Shown here: positions 1-6,052 of the stretch, piece by piece | How the letters are laid out: every line of letters starts with the position of its first letter | Numbering within the stretch: the first letter of the stretch is position 1 | Assembly (NCBI GenBank): GCA_937872275.1 | Contig: CALMSE010000150.1 | Span: 1 to 10,675, forward strand | Length of the DNA: 10,675 bases | Direction of reading: 5' to 3' | DNA from: an uncultured Leucobacter sp. | GTDB taxonomy: Bacteria; Actinomycetota; Actinomycetes; Actinomycetales; Microbacteriaceae | Position numbers and translations under genes: made by a program | The notes under the pieces: generated by a model | Told to the model about the DNA's origin: nothing | The model's database searches: none | What the model saw: only the letters and a program-made list of their open reading frames with translations

Positions 1-1131
1 CGCGGGCAGCGCGCCCGAGTCGACTGCGGCGGTCACCGCGTCGATGACCGCGGGCATCGTCTCGGGCGAGCTCCCGCGCACGACGAGCGCGGCGTCCGCC
101 CCCGCCGCGAGCGCCGCCGTGACGAGCGCGGCGAGATCCTGGTACCCGGGAAGCTCCGAGTCGAGCAGCATGCCGAGATCGTCGGAGACGGCGACGCCCT
201 CGAATCCGAGCTCCTCGCGGGCGATGCGGTGCCACTCGGGCGAGAGCGAGGCGGGAAGCGGATCGACGGCGGCGTAGGAGAGGTGCCCGAACATGAGCAG
301 CTCGGCACCGGCGTCGATGCCCGCGGCGAAGGGGAGCGCGTGGCTCGCCGCCCAGCTCTCGCGATCGAGGTCGGTCGACGGCACGCCGAAGTGGGAGTCG
401 CCGGTCGCGGCCCCGTGGCCCGGGAAGTGCTTGAGCGTCGAGGCGACGACGCCGCGCTCGCCCCCGACCGCCGCGGCGACCCGCTCGGCCGCCGCCTGAG
501 GAGTGTCGCCGAGCGTGCGCCAGTAGATGAACGAGTCGGGATCGTCGGCGACATCGGCGACGATCCCGAAGTTGACGTTGATGCCCGCCTCGGCCAGCAG
601 AGCGGCGCGGGAGGCGAAGGCGGCGAGGGTCTCCTCGGCGGGAGCGGAGCGCAGCTCGTCCGCGCCCGGGAAGCCGTCCCAGGGCAGGCGGGTCACCTCT
701 CCGCCCTCCTCGTCGATCGCGACGAGCGCGGGGTAGGCCGGGTCGGAGCTGATCGCTGCGGTCAGCCCGGCGAGGGCCGCGGCGTCGGCCGGCACGTTGC
801 CGCCCATCAGGATGAAGCCGCCGAGACCGTTGCCCTGCACGAAGCCGCCGAGCGCCTCGGGATCCGTGCCCTCGGCGCCCGCCACGACGACGCTCGCGAC
901 CCGCTCCCGGGTGCTCAACCCGTCGACGATCGCCGCGGCCCGCTCCCGACGCTCGGCATCCGGATCGGGTGCCGGAAGATCCGGGGCCGAGGTGGGCTGC
1001 GCGGACTGCCGCGCGGGGCTCGCAGGCGGTTCGCCGGGGGCGCTCGCGCACGCGGCGAGCGGGACGAGGATCAGTGCGGCGACGATCGATGCGGAGAGCC
1101 CTCGGACGCCCCTGCCGTCTGCCGGCCGCAC
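1..1131 (-). CDS. GH3 beta-N-acetylhexosaminidase lipoprotein (NagZ-type), 3' end cut by window edge
   Basis: Glycoside hydrolase family 3 enzyme of the NagZ type, expected to remove terminal beta-linked N-acetylglucosamine from peptidoglycan fragments or other glycans. The frame is open for 377 codons to the left edge, and the family usually needs only a short tail beyond this. The start is GTG at 1131, the only start before a lipoprotein signal with lipobox LAAC (Cys28), so the mature protein is probably anchored outside the membrane after a Ser/Pro/Ala-rich linker (about 29-58). Motifs seen: IDEEGGEVTRL (139-149, substrate binding), KHFPGHG (234-240), the NagZ-specific Asp-x-His dyad (Asp245, His247) and SDDLGM (316-321), whose first Asp is the family nucleophile. 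The GTG lies 5 bases after the stop of the upstream small gene with no clear ribosome binding site, suggesting translational coupling. Family call is firm; exact substrate is inferred. Confidence 0.9.
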   Translation of the reverse strand, partial: MRPADGRGVRGLSASIVAALILVPLAACASAPGEPPASPARQSAQPTSAPDLPAPDPDAERRERAAAIVDGLSTRERVASVVVAGAEGTDPEALGGFVQGNGLGGFILMGGNVPADAAALAGLTAAISSDPAYPALVAIDEEGGEVTRLPWDGFPGADELRSAPAEETLAAFASRAALLAEAGINVNFGIVADVADDPDSFIYWRTLGDTPQAAAERVAAAVGGERGVVASTLKHFPGHGAATGDSHFGVPSTDLDRESWAASHALPFAAGIDAGAELLMFGHLSYAAVDPLPASLSPEWHRIAREELGFEGVAVSDDLGMLLDSELPGYQDLAALVTAALAAGADAALVVRGSSPETMPAVIDAVTAAVDSGALPA

Positions 1132-1136
1132 GCGCG

Positions 1137-1469
1137 CTATTTCTTGAGGGCCTTGATGACCCGGGCGATCGCCCGGCCCGCCACGCAGACGAAGGGGATG
1201 CCGACCGCGAGCAGCGCGATCGTATTGGGCTCGAAGCGGGTGTAGCCGTCGCGCGTGACGTAGGCGCCGACCGGGCACGCGAAGCCGCCCCCGCCGCCGC
1301 CCGATCCCTCGCCCATCTCCGCGGCGCCGCCCTCGCCGGCGCCGAATCCGTAGGAGGCGATCGCGACCGGGATCACGGTCGTGCCGTTCAGGTCGACGGG
1401 ATCGCCGTAGGCGGCGTGCACGCCAACGGTGGTGACGGTGTCTGCGAGCTGCTTCGTTACGTTGGGCAT
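1137..1469 (-). CDS. GerW/YtfJ-like sporulation-family small protein with C-terminal membrane segment
   Basis: A 110-residue protein resembling the GerW/YtfJ family, first known from Bacillus spore germination but widespread in non-sporulating Actinobacteria, where its role is unclear. Seen in the sequence: an N-terminal amphipathic part, an IPVAIASYGFGAGEGG segment (33-48) matching the family core, a glycine run GSGGGGGGF (55-63), then CPVGAYV and a hydrophobic stretch at about 83-99 followed by a basic tail, consistent with a single C-terminal membrane anchor. The ATG start is 9 bases after the stop of the SGNH hydrolase gene. A GGAGG sits only one base before the ATG and a GAGGGG about 12 bases before it, so neither spacing is ideal and coupling is likely. 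It is the middle gene of a three-gene leftward operon with two probable envelope enzymes. Family is recognised by motif; function is not known. Confidence 0.8.
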   Translation of the reverse strand: MPNVTKQLADTVTTVGVHAAYGDPVDLNGTTVIPVAIASYGFGAGEGGAAEMGEGSGGGGGGFACPVGAYVTRDGYTRFEPNTIALLAVGIPFVCVAGRAIARVIKALKK

Positions 1470-1478
1470 GCCTCCAGA

Positions 1479-2303
1479 CTACCCCTCGCCGGCCTGCGGC
1501 GGCAGGTGCACGCTCGCGGGACTCGGCCGCTTGGGGCCGAGGCCGTCGCCCGAGGACACCCCCTTGAGCCTGCGCACGACCCACGGGGCCAGATGCTCGC
1601 GCGCCCAGAGCGCGTCGTCCTTGCGGGCCTCGCGCCAGCTGCGCGCGGGCAGGGGCGGCGGATCGAGCGGCTCGAGGCCGTGCGGCACGTTCAGCGCGTC
1701 GAGCGCGGCGCGGGCGATCGTGTGATGGCCGAGCGCGTTGAGGTGCAGGCGATCGCCGTCCCAGTACCGGCTGTCCTGCAGCTCTTCGAGGGCCCACTGG
1801 TCGACCACGACGCAGTCGTGGCGCTGGGCCACCTTGCGCACGTTCTCGTTGTAGATCGCGACCTTGCCGCGGATCGACCGGAACACGGGCTGGAAGCCCG
1901 TGTCGACGCCGGTGAACAGCAGTACGGTGGCCCCGGTGGTCTCGAGTTTGCGCACCATGTACTCGAGCTGCAGCGCGACCTCGTCGGGATCGGACCCCGG
2001 ACGGATCACGTCGTTGCCGCCCGCGCACAGGCTGACGAGATCGGGCTGCAGCTCGAGCGCCGGCGCGAGCTGCTCGTCGCTGATCTGCGCGATCAGCTTG
2101 CCGCGCACCGCGAGGTTCGCGTAGGCGAGGCGCTCGTCGTGCTCGCTCAGCACCTCGGCGAAGCGATCGGCCCAGCCGCGCAGCCCGCCGGGACTTCCCG
2201 GATCCGGATCGCCGACGCCCTCGGTGAAGGAATCGCCGAGCGCGACGAAACGCGTCCAGGGAAGCTCGACGCGCCGTTCCGGCGCACGCTGCTGCCCGCT
2301 CAC
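1479..2303 (-). CDS. SGNH/GDSL-family hydrolase
   Basis: A 274-residue SGNH (GDSL) hydrolase, an esterase/acyl-hydrolase fold in which Ser, His and Asp form the active site. All signature blocks are visible: block I ALGDSFTEG with nucleophile Ser25, block II NLAVRG (63-68, oxyanion Gly), block III GGND (95-98, oxyanion Asn97) and block V DRLH (Asp184, His187) followed by LNALGH. No signal peptide is seen, so it is probably cytoplasmic. The GTG start is the only in-frame candidate before block I, and an in-frame stop lies upstream. A GGAGG at 2312-2316 is 8 bases from it. The last 50 or so residues are Pro/Arg-rich and lie outside the catalytic core. It is the promoter-proximal gene of the operon with the GerW-like and GH3 genes, hinting at removal of acyl groups from envelope precursors or sugars. 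That substrate idea is inference only. Confidence 0.92.
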   Translation of the reverse strand: MSGQQRAPERRVELPWTRFVALGDSFTEGVGDPDPGSPGGLRGWADRFAEVLSEHDERLAYANLAVRGKLIAQISDEQLAPALELQPDLVSLCAGGNDVIRPGSDPDEVALQLEYMVRKLETTGATVLLFTGVDTGFQPVFRSIRGKVAIYNENVRKVAQRHDCVVVDQWALEELQDSRYWDGDRLHLNALGHHTIARAALDALNVPHGLEPLDPPPLPARSWREARKDDALWAREHLAPWVVRRLKGVSSGDGLGPKRPSPASVHLPPQAGEG

Positions 2304-2311
2304 CCCTCCGA

Positions 2312-2316
2312 CCTCC
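2312..2316 (-). promoter_or_regulatory. Ribosome binding site of the SGNH hydrolase gene
   Basis: GGAGG on the minus strand, 8 bases before the GTG at 2303. A second GGAGG copy (2305-2309) sits only one base before the start, so the upstream copy is the better-spaced one. Together they fix the GTG as the start. Confidence 0.6.
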
Positions 2317-2346
2317 GATCCGGCCGCGGCCCCGCCCCGGCACCGC

Positions 2347-2352
2347 TATTCT
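2347..2352 (+). promoter_or_regulatory. -10 box TATTCT for the helicase gene, probable leaderless transcript
   Basis: TATTCT ends 8 bases before the GTG start at 2361, so transcription would begin at or within a base or two of the start codon. There is no Shine-Dalgarno sequence in the spacer. This fits leaderless mRNA, which is common in actinobacteria. No clear -35 element is seen. Confidence 0.5.
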
Positions 2353-2353
2353 A
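2348..2353 (-). promoter_or_regulatory. -10 box TAGAAT for the SGNH/GerW/GH3 operon
   Basis: TAGAAT on the minus strand matches the actinobacterial -10 pattern TANNNT. It would start transcription near 2341 and give a leader of roughly 38 bases before the GTG at 2303. No convincing -35 is seen. It overlaps the -10 box of the divergent helicase gene by five bases. Confidence 0.5.
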
Positions 2354-2360
2354 GATCCCT

Positions 2361-4166
2361 GTGAGCGACCCGGACCTCGAGCTGCATCTGCCGGGGACGA
2401 GTGCCGCCGAGCATCTGCCGCCCGCCTACCCCGAGCGCGCGGCCCGAGGCACGGCCGGCACCCTGCGGGCCTGGCAGGAGGAGGCGATCGGCCGCTACCT
2501 CGAACGCCACCCCCGAGACTTCCTCGTCTCGGCCACGCCCGGGGCCGGCAAGACGACCTTCGCGCTTCGGCTCGCCGCGATCCTGCGCGCGGCGCGGCAC
2601 GTCGAGCAGATCGTCGTCGTCGCCCCCACGGAGCACCTCAAGGTGCAGTGGGCCGACGCCGCGGCGCGGGGCGGCATCCGGCTGAATCCGGATTACGCGA
2701 ACGGCGACGGCCTCGCCTACGGGCGCCACTACCACGGGGTCGTCGTGACATATGCCCAGGTGGCGATGAAGCCGGTGCAGCATCGACTGCTCACCGAGGC
2801 GGCCGACACGCTCGTCATCCTGGACGAGGTGCATCACGGCGGGGACGCGCTCAGCTGGGGCGAGGCGATCCGCGAGGCCTACGGCACGGCGAGACGGCGG
2901 CTCTCGCTGACCGGCACCCCCTTTCGCAGCGACGACGCGACCATTCCATTCGTGGAATACGTTCCGCAGCCCGACGGCAGCCGCGTCTCGGCGACCGACT
3001 ACGACTACGGCTACGGCCGGGCGCTCGCCGACTCGGTGGTGCGCCCGGTGATCTTCATGGTCTACGCCGGCGAGATGCGCTGGCAGACCTCGGCCGGCGA
3101 GGAGATGCAGGCGCGCCTCGGCGAGGGCAACACCAAGGACATCACGGCGCAGGCGTGGCGCACCGCCCTCGACCCGGCCGGAGAGTGGATCGGCAAGGTG
3201 CTGCACGCGGCGGATCGCCGCCTGAGCGAGGTGCGGCATCACATCCCCGACGCCGGCGGCCTCGTGATCGCCACGGATCACGCGGCGGCGAAGGCCTACG
3301 CGGCCCTGCTCGAGGGCATCACGGGGGAGCGGACGGCCCTGATCCTGTCGGACGACGCCGGCGCGAGCGCGCGCATCGAGGAGTTCGCGAACGACGAGAG
3401 CCGCTGGATGGTGGCGGTGCGCATGGTCTCCGAGGGCGTCGACGTGCCCCGGCTCGCGGTGGGGGTCTATGCGACGAGCTCGTCGACCCCGCTCTTCTTC
3501 GCCCAGGCGATCGGCCGCTTCGTGCGCAGCCGGCGCCGCGGCGAGGTCGCCTCGGTCTTCATCCCGAACGTGCCCACCCTCATGCAGCTCGCCGCCGAGC
3601 TCGAGAAGCAGCGCGGTCACGTGCTCGAGGGCCCCGCGAGCGCGGAGGAGATGTGGGACGCGGAGGCCGCGCTCGTGGCGGAGGCCGAGCGCGAGGATCG
3701 CGCCTCGGAGGAGCTGACCGCCGAGTTCTCGTATCAGGCGCTCGGCTCGGACGCGCACTTCGACCGCGTGCTCTTCGACGGAGCGGAGTTCGGCGGCTAT
3801 GCCGAGGTGGACACCGAGGAGGAGCTCGACTTCCTGGGCCTTCCCGGCATCCTCGAGCCGCACGAGGTGCGCTCGCTGCTGCTGCAGCGCCAGTCGCGCC
3901 AGGCCCGTCGCAGCGCCGCCCGCCAGGGCCTGACCGAGCACGCGCCGGAGCGGGCAGAGGCGCCCGAGGCGCTGCACCGCACCCTGGGCGAGCAGCGCCG
4001 GCTGCTCAACAGCATGGTCGGCATGTACGCGCGAGCCTCGGGCGAGCCCCACGGCTCGATCCACTCCGAGCTGCGGCGGGTGTGCGGGGGGCCCGCCGTC
4101 GCGCACGCGAGCGTCACGCAGTTGCAGCGGCGGATCGAGCTGCTGCGGCGGCGGCTGAGCGCGTGA
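2361..4166 (+). CDS. SF2 DEAD/DEAH-box helicase
   Basis: A 601-residue superfamily 2 nucleic-acid helicase or translocase. Motifs in order: LRAWQEEAI (35-43, Q-motif-like), Walker A ATPGAGKTT (58-66), motif Ia VVAPTEHLKVQW (86-97), Walker B variant DEVH (155-158), motif III LTGTPFRSD (182-190), motif V SEGVDVPRL (356-364) and motif VI QAIGRFVRSRR (381-391) with its arginine finger. The core ends near residue 410. The remaining 190 or so residues form an acidic linker (about 420-500) and a basic, predicted helical tail holding SGEPHGSIHSELRRVCGG (560-577), which looks like a small conserved domain of actinobacterial homologues. The start is GTG with a -10 box just upstream and no ribosome binding site. 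The gene stands alone between a divergent operon and a convergent oxidoreductase. Biochemical family is sure; DNA versus RNA substrate and cellular role are not. Confidence 0.93.
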   Translation: MSDPDLELHLPGTSAAEHLPPAYPERAARGTAGTLRAWQEEAIGRYLERHPRDFLVSATPGAGKTTFALRLAAILRAARHVEQIVVVAPTEHLKVQWADAAARGGIRLNPDYANGDGLAYGRHYHGVVVTYAQVAMKPVQHRLLTEAADTLVILDEVHHGGDALSWGEAIREAYGTARRRLSLTGTPFRSDDATIPFVEYVPQPDGSRVSATDYDYGYGRALADSVVRPVIFMVYAGEMRWQTSAGEEMQARLGEGNTKDITAQAWRTALDPAGEWIGKVLHAADRRLSEVRHHIPDAGGLVIATDHAAAKAYAALLEGITGERTALILSDDAGASARIEEFANDESRWMVAVRMVSEGVDVPRLAVGVYATSSSTPLFFAQAIGRFVRSRRRGEVASVFIPNVPTLMQLAAELEKQRGHVLEGPASAEEMWDAEAALVAEAEREDRASEELTAEFSYQALGSDAHFDRVLFDGAEFGGYAEVDTEEELDFLGLPGILEPHEVRSLLLQRQSRQARRSAARQGLTEHAPERAEAPEALHRTLGEQRRLLNSMVGMYARASGEPHGSIHSELRRVCGGPAVAHASVTQLQRRIELLRRRLSA

Positions 4167-4183
4167 CCCAGTGCCTCAGCCGC
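4151..4183. terminator. Bidirectional terminator-like inverted repeat between helicase and FMN reductase genes
   Basis: GCGGCTGAG (4151-4159) is a perfect 9-base inverted repeat of CTCAGCCGC (4175-4183) with a 15-base loop. The left arm lies in the last codons of the helicase gene, whose TGA (4164-4166) is in the loop. The right arm contains the TGA of the reductase gene (4176-4178). The genes converge with only 9 bases between stops, so one hairpin could end both transcripts. There is no T-tract on either side. Confidence 0.55.
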
Positions 4184-4730
4184 GGATCGTCCTCAGCGGT
4201 CCGTCGAGGGCGATGAACTCGTCGAGCTGCGCCTGCAGCACCGTGGCCTGCTGCTCGTTCGGCTCGAAGGCCCCCTCCTGCAGCTGAGGGAAGTTGATCT
4301 CGACATGGCCGCGGGTCTGCACCATGCCGAGGATGTCGACGACGGGCTTCAGCGCGACCTGCGCGCGGGTGCCGCCCGAGTTGCCGCCCCAGTTCACGAA
4401 GCCGACCGGCTTGCGCACCCACTCCGAGTTCAGGTAGTCGAGTGCGTTCTTGATGGCCGGTGCATAGCTGTGGTTGTACTCGGGGAAGACGAAGAGGAAG
4501 GCGTCGGCGGCCTCGACGCGCTCGCTCCAGGCGAGCGTGTGCGGCTTCGTGTACTGCTTCAACCGGGGATGGTTCGGCTCGTCCATCATCGGCAGCGCGA
4601 GCTCGGCGAGATCGACGAAGTCGATCTCGAAGCGGCCGTCGGCCTCGGCGGCTCCCCGCACCCATTCCGCGATCGGCGCGCCCATCCGGACATCGCGGAC
4701 GCTGCCGAGGACGATCATGAGTCTGGGCAT
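4176..4730 (-). CDS. NADPH-dependent FMN reductase / NAD(P)H oxidoreductase
   Basis: A 184-residue flavodoxin-fold protein of the NADPH-dependent FMN reductase family, expected to bind FMN and pass electrons from NAD(P)H to flavin, quinone or similar acceptors in the cytoplasm. Visible motifs: LGSVRDVRMG (8-17), the FMN phosphate-binding loop after the first strand; PEYNHSYAPAIKNALDYL (83-100), the strongly conserved family signature; and NWGGNSGGTRA (113-123), which contacts the isoalloxazine ring. Length is normal for the family. The frame is open well upstream, but the ATG at 4730 begins the first beta strand (MPRLMIVLGS) and has an AAGGAG 8 bases before it, so the longer frame is rejected. 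The gene is single, with its own promoter region shared divergently with the dehydrogenase gene. The natural acceptor cannot be told from sequence. Confidence 0.93.
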   Translation of the reverse strand: MPRLMIVLGSVRDVRMGAPIAEWVRGAAEADGRFEIDFVDLAELALPMMDEPNHPRLKQYTKPHTLAWSERVEAADAFLFVFPEYNHSYAPAIKNALDYLNSEWVRKPVGFVNWGGNSGGTRAQVALKPVVDILGMVQTRGHVEINFPQLQEGAFEPNEQQATVLQAQLDEFIALDGPLRTIRG

Positions 4731-4819
4731 GGGATTCTCTCCTTCTCGACGGGGTGGATCCGCATCCGGCCCCGACCGCGCGTTCTGGCGGCGATAGGGT
4801 GCAACAGCGCCACACCGGA

Positions 4820-4849
4820 AGTATTCCCCGAGCCGCAGCCGCGCGTCAA
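4820..4849 (-). promoter_or_regulatory. Candidate promoter of the FMN reductase gene
   Basis: On the minus strand TTGACG (4849-4844) is followed after 18 bases by AATACT (4825-4820), a good -35 and a moderate -10. Transcription would begin near 4813 and leave a leader of about 80 bases with a clear AAGGAG. This is the only recognisable -35 on this strand of the 208-base spacer 4731-4938. Confidence 0.4.
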
Positions 4850-4870
4850 ACGCCCCGGGCGTCCGGAGGA

Positions 4871-4876
4871 TACGAT
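4871..4876 (+). promoter_or_regulatory. Candidate -10 box of the dehydrogenase gene
   Basis: TACGAT fits TANNNT and lies 62 bases before the ATG at 4939, giving a leader of about 55 bases. No convincing -35 is present at 16-19 bases upstream, so this is a weak call. Confidence 0.3.
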
Positions 4877-4938
4877 GATGGCCGGGCCTGGTCGCAGCGC
4901 ACGGACGGGACGCGCGCGGCGCGTCGAGGGGAAGGGGA

Positions 4939-5856
4939 ATGATGAGGGTCGCGATCATCGGGGGAGCGGGCGGCATCGGCGCATCGCTCGCCTTCAACCT
5001 GCTCCAGTCCGCGCACGCCTTCGAGGTCGTGCTCGTGGACTCCCGCCCCAACATGGTCGTCAGCCACGTGATGGACCTGCAGGACACGCTTCCGCTCGGG
5101 CACGCGATCGGCGTGCGCGGCGGGGACATCCCGGACGCCGCGGGCGCCGACGTCGTGGTCGTCTGCGCGGCCGTGCCGCAGCGGCTGAACACGGACCGGA
5201 GCGTGTTCTTCGCGGAGAACGTCTCGCTCGTCTCCGAGATCGTGACGGGCCTCCGGGAGCACGGCTGGGACGGTCTGCTCGTGATGATGACGAACCCGGT
5301 CGACGCCTTGAACACCTGGCTGGTGCGGAACCTCGGCCTCGATCCGCGGCGCGTGATCGGATACTCGAGCAACGACTCGCTCCGCATCCGCACCGGAGTC
5401 GGCTTCGCCCTCGGCGTGCCGAGCCGAGCCGTCGACGCGTGGGTGCTCGGGGAGCACGGCGCGGGGCAGGTGCCGCTGCTCGATCGCGTGCGCGTGGACG
5501 GGAAGCCCGTGGCGCTGAGCGCCGCGGAGCGCGAGATCGTGCTCGACTACATCGACAACTGGTACGTGCGGCACGTCGCCCTCGAATCGGGGCGGGCCTC
5601 CACCTGGAGCTCCGGCCTGGGCGGCGCGCGCCTCGTCGAGGCGATCGGCTCGGGCTCGGGGGAGGTGCTCACCGGCTCCGTCGTGCTCGACGGCCAGTAC
5701 GGCGTCGACGGGGTGAGCCTCGGAGTGCCGATCACGGTCGGCCCCGGGGGCGTGCGCGAGGTGCTCGAGTGGCCGCTCTCCGAGGCCGAGCTGGGCGCCA
5801 TGGCCGCCTGCGCCGAGCGCGTCGGCGCGCTCGCGAGCGGGTGTCCCGCGCCCTGA
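4939..5856 (+). CDS. Lactate/malate dehydrogenase-family NAD-dependent oxidoreductase
   Basis: A 305-residue member of the LDH/MDH superfamily, which interconverts a 2-hydroxyacid and its 2-keto acid with NAD. Seen: Rossmann loop GGAGGIG (8-14), acidic residue Asp34 for the NAD ribose, NPVD (119-122), Asp146 and Arg149 in SNDSLR (144-149), and catalytic His173 in GEHG (171-174). The mobile substrate loop AAVPQRLNTDR (77-87) keeps the catalytic Arg87. At the specificity position it appears to have Gln81, as in lactate dehydrogenases, rather than the Arg of malate dehydrogenases, and it lacks the usual Lys-Pro-Gly that follows. Two ATG codons are in tandem; GAGGGG is 7 bases before the first and AAGGGG is 4 before the second, so the start is uncertain by one residue. 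The next gene is the alkyl sulfatase, 196 bases on. Superfamily is certain; malate, lactate or another acid remains open. Confidence 0.88.
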   Translation: MMRVAIIGGAGGIGASLAFNLLQSAHAFEVVLVDSRPNMVVSHVMDLQDTLPLGHAIGVRGGDIPDAAGADVVVVCAAVPQRLNTDRSVFFAENVSLVSEIVTGLREHGWDGLLVMMTNPVDALNTWLVRNLGLDPRRVIGYSSNDSLRIRTGVGFALGVPSRAVDAWVLGEHGAGQVPLLDRVRVDGKPVALSAAEREIVLDYIDNWYVRHVALESGRASTWSSGLGGARLVEAIGSGSGEVLTGSVVLDGQYGVDGVSLGVPITVGPGGVREVLEWPLSEAELGAMAACAERVGALASGCPAP

Positions 5857-5911
5857 TCCTCGGGCGGGGTGCCGTTCGGCGCGCCCTCGGCCCTCTGCTG
5901 CGCCCCCACGG

Positions 5912-5941
5912 TGTACAAGCGATTCCGGGCGAGGGTAACGT
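5912..5941 (+). promoter_or_regulatory. Candidate promoter of the alkyl sulfatase gene
   Basis: TGTACA (5912-5917), 18 bases, then TAACGT (5936-5941). The -35 matches TTGACA at four of six positions and the -10 fits TANNNT. A start near 5948 gives a leader of about 105 bases, so the sulfatase can probably be expressed apart from the dehydrogenase. Confidence 0.4.
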
Positions 5942-5988
5942 ATGGGGTGGAACGCCTCATCGTCGAGTGCGAACCGCCCGATGCGAGG

Positions 5989-6009
5989 CCCACTGCGGCC
6001 CGCAGCGGG
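5989..6009 (+). promoter_or_regulatory. Stem-loop in the alkyl sulfatase leader
   Basis: CTGCG (5993-5997) pairs with CGCAG (6001-6005) around a GCC loop. After one A/C mismatch the stem extends by three further G-C pairs (5989-5991 with 6007-6009). It lies in the predicted leader, 27 bases before the AAGGAGG. It could be a regulatory or stabilising hairpin, or chance in GC-rich DNA. Confidence 0.25.
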
Positions 6010-6036
6010 CGGCGCGCCGGAGCCGGTGCCGCGCAG

Positions 6037-6043
6037 AAGGAGG
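6037..6043 (+). promoter_or_regulatory. Strong ribosome binding site of the alkyl sulfatase gene
   Basis: AAGGAGG is the best Shine-Dalgarno match in the window, 9 bases before the ATG at 6053. It decides the start against an in-frame ATG at 5942, which has no ribosome binding site and directly follows the predicted -10 box. Confidence 0.75.
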
Positions 6044-6052
6044 ACAGGGGAC

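Noticed and set aside
229..1245. 338-codon plus-strand ORF opposite the GH3 gene
   Set aside because: The minus strand carries all the NagZ motifs and a lipoprotein signal; this frame has no such features.
2346..4106. 586-codon ORF antisense to the helicase gene
   Set aside because: It is a shadow frame: rich in Arg, His, Leu and Ala, with no domain motifs, and it lies opposite a gene with a full set of helicase motifs. High G+C suppresses stops in this frame.
4176..5393. 405-codon version of the FMN reductase gene
   Set aside because: The extra 221 residues are Ser/Arg/Pro-rich and antisense to the dehydrogenase. The ATG at 4730 has a good ribosome binding site and starts the first strand of the fold.
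5862..5886. GC-rich hairpin just after the dehydrogenase stop (GGGCG with CGCCC around a GCC/GGC inner stem)
   Set aside because: The arms are short with an asymmetric 4-base bulge and no T-tract; not strong enough to call a terminator.
5942..6052. In-frame N-terminal extension of the alkyl sulfatase from the ATG at 5942
   Set aside because: It lacks a ribosome binding site, directly follows a predicted -10 box, gives no signal peptide, and is beaten by AAGGAGG before 6053.
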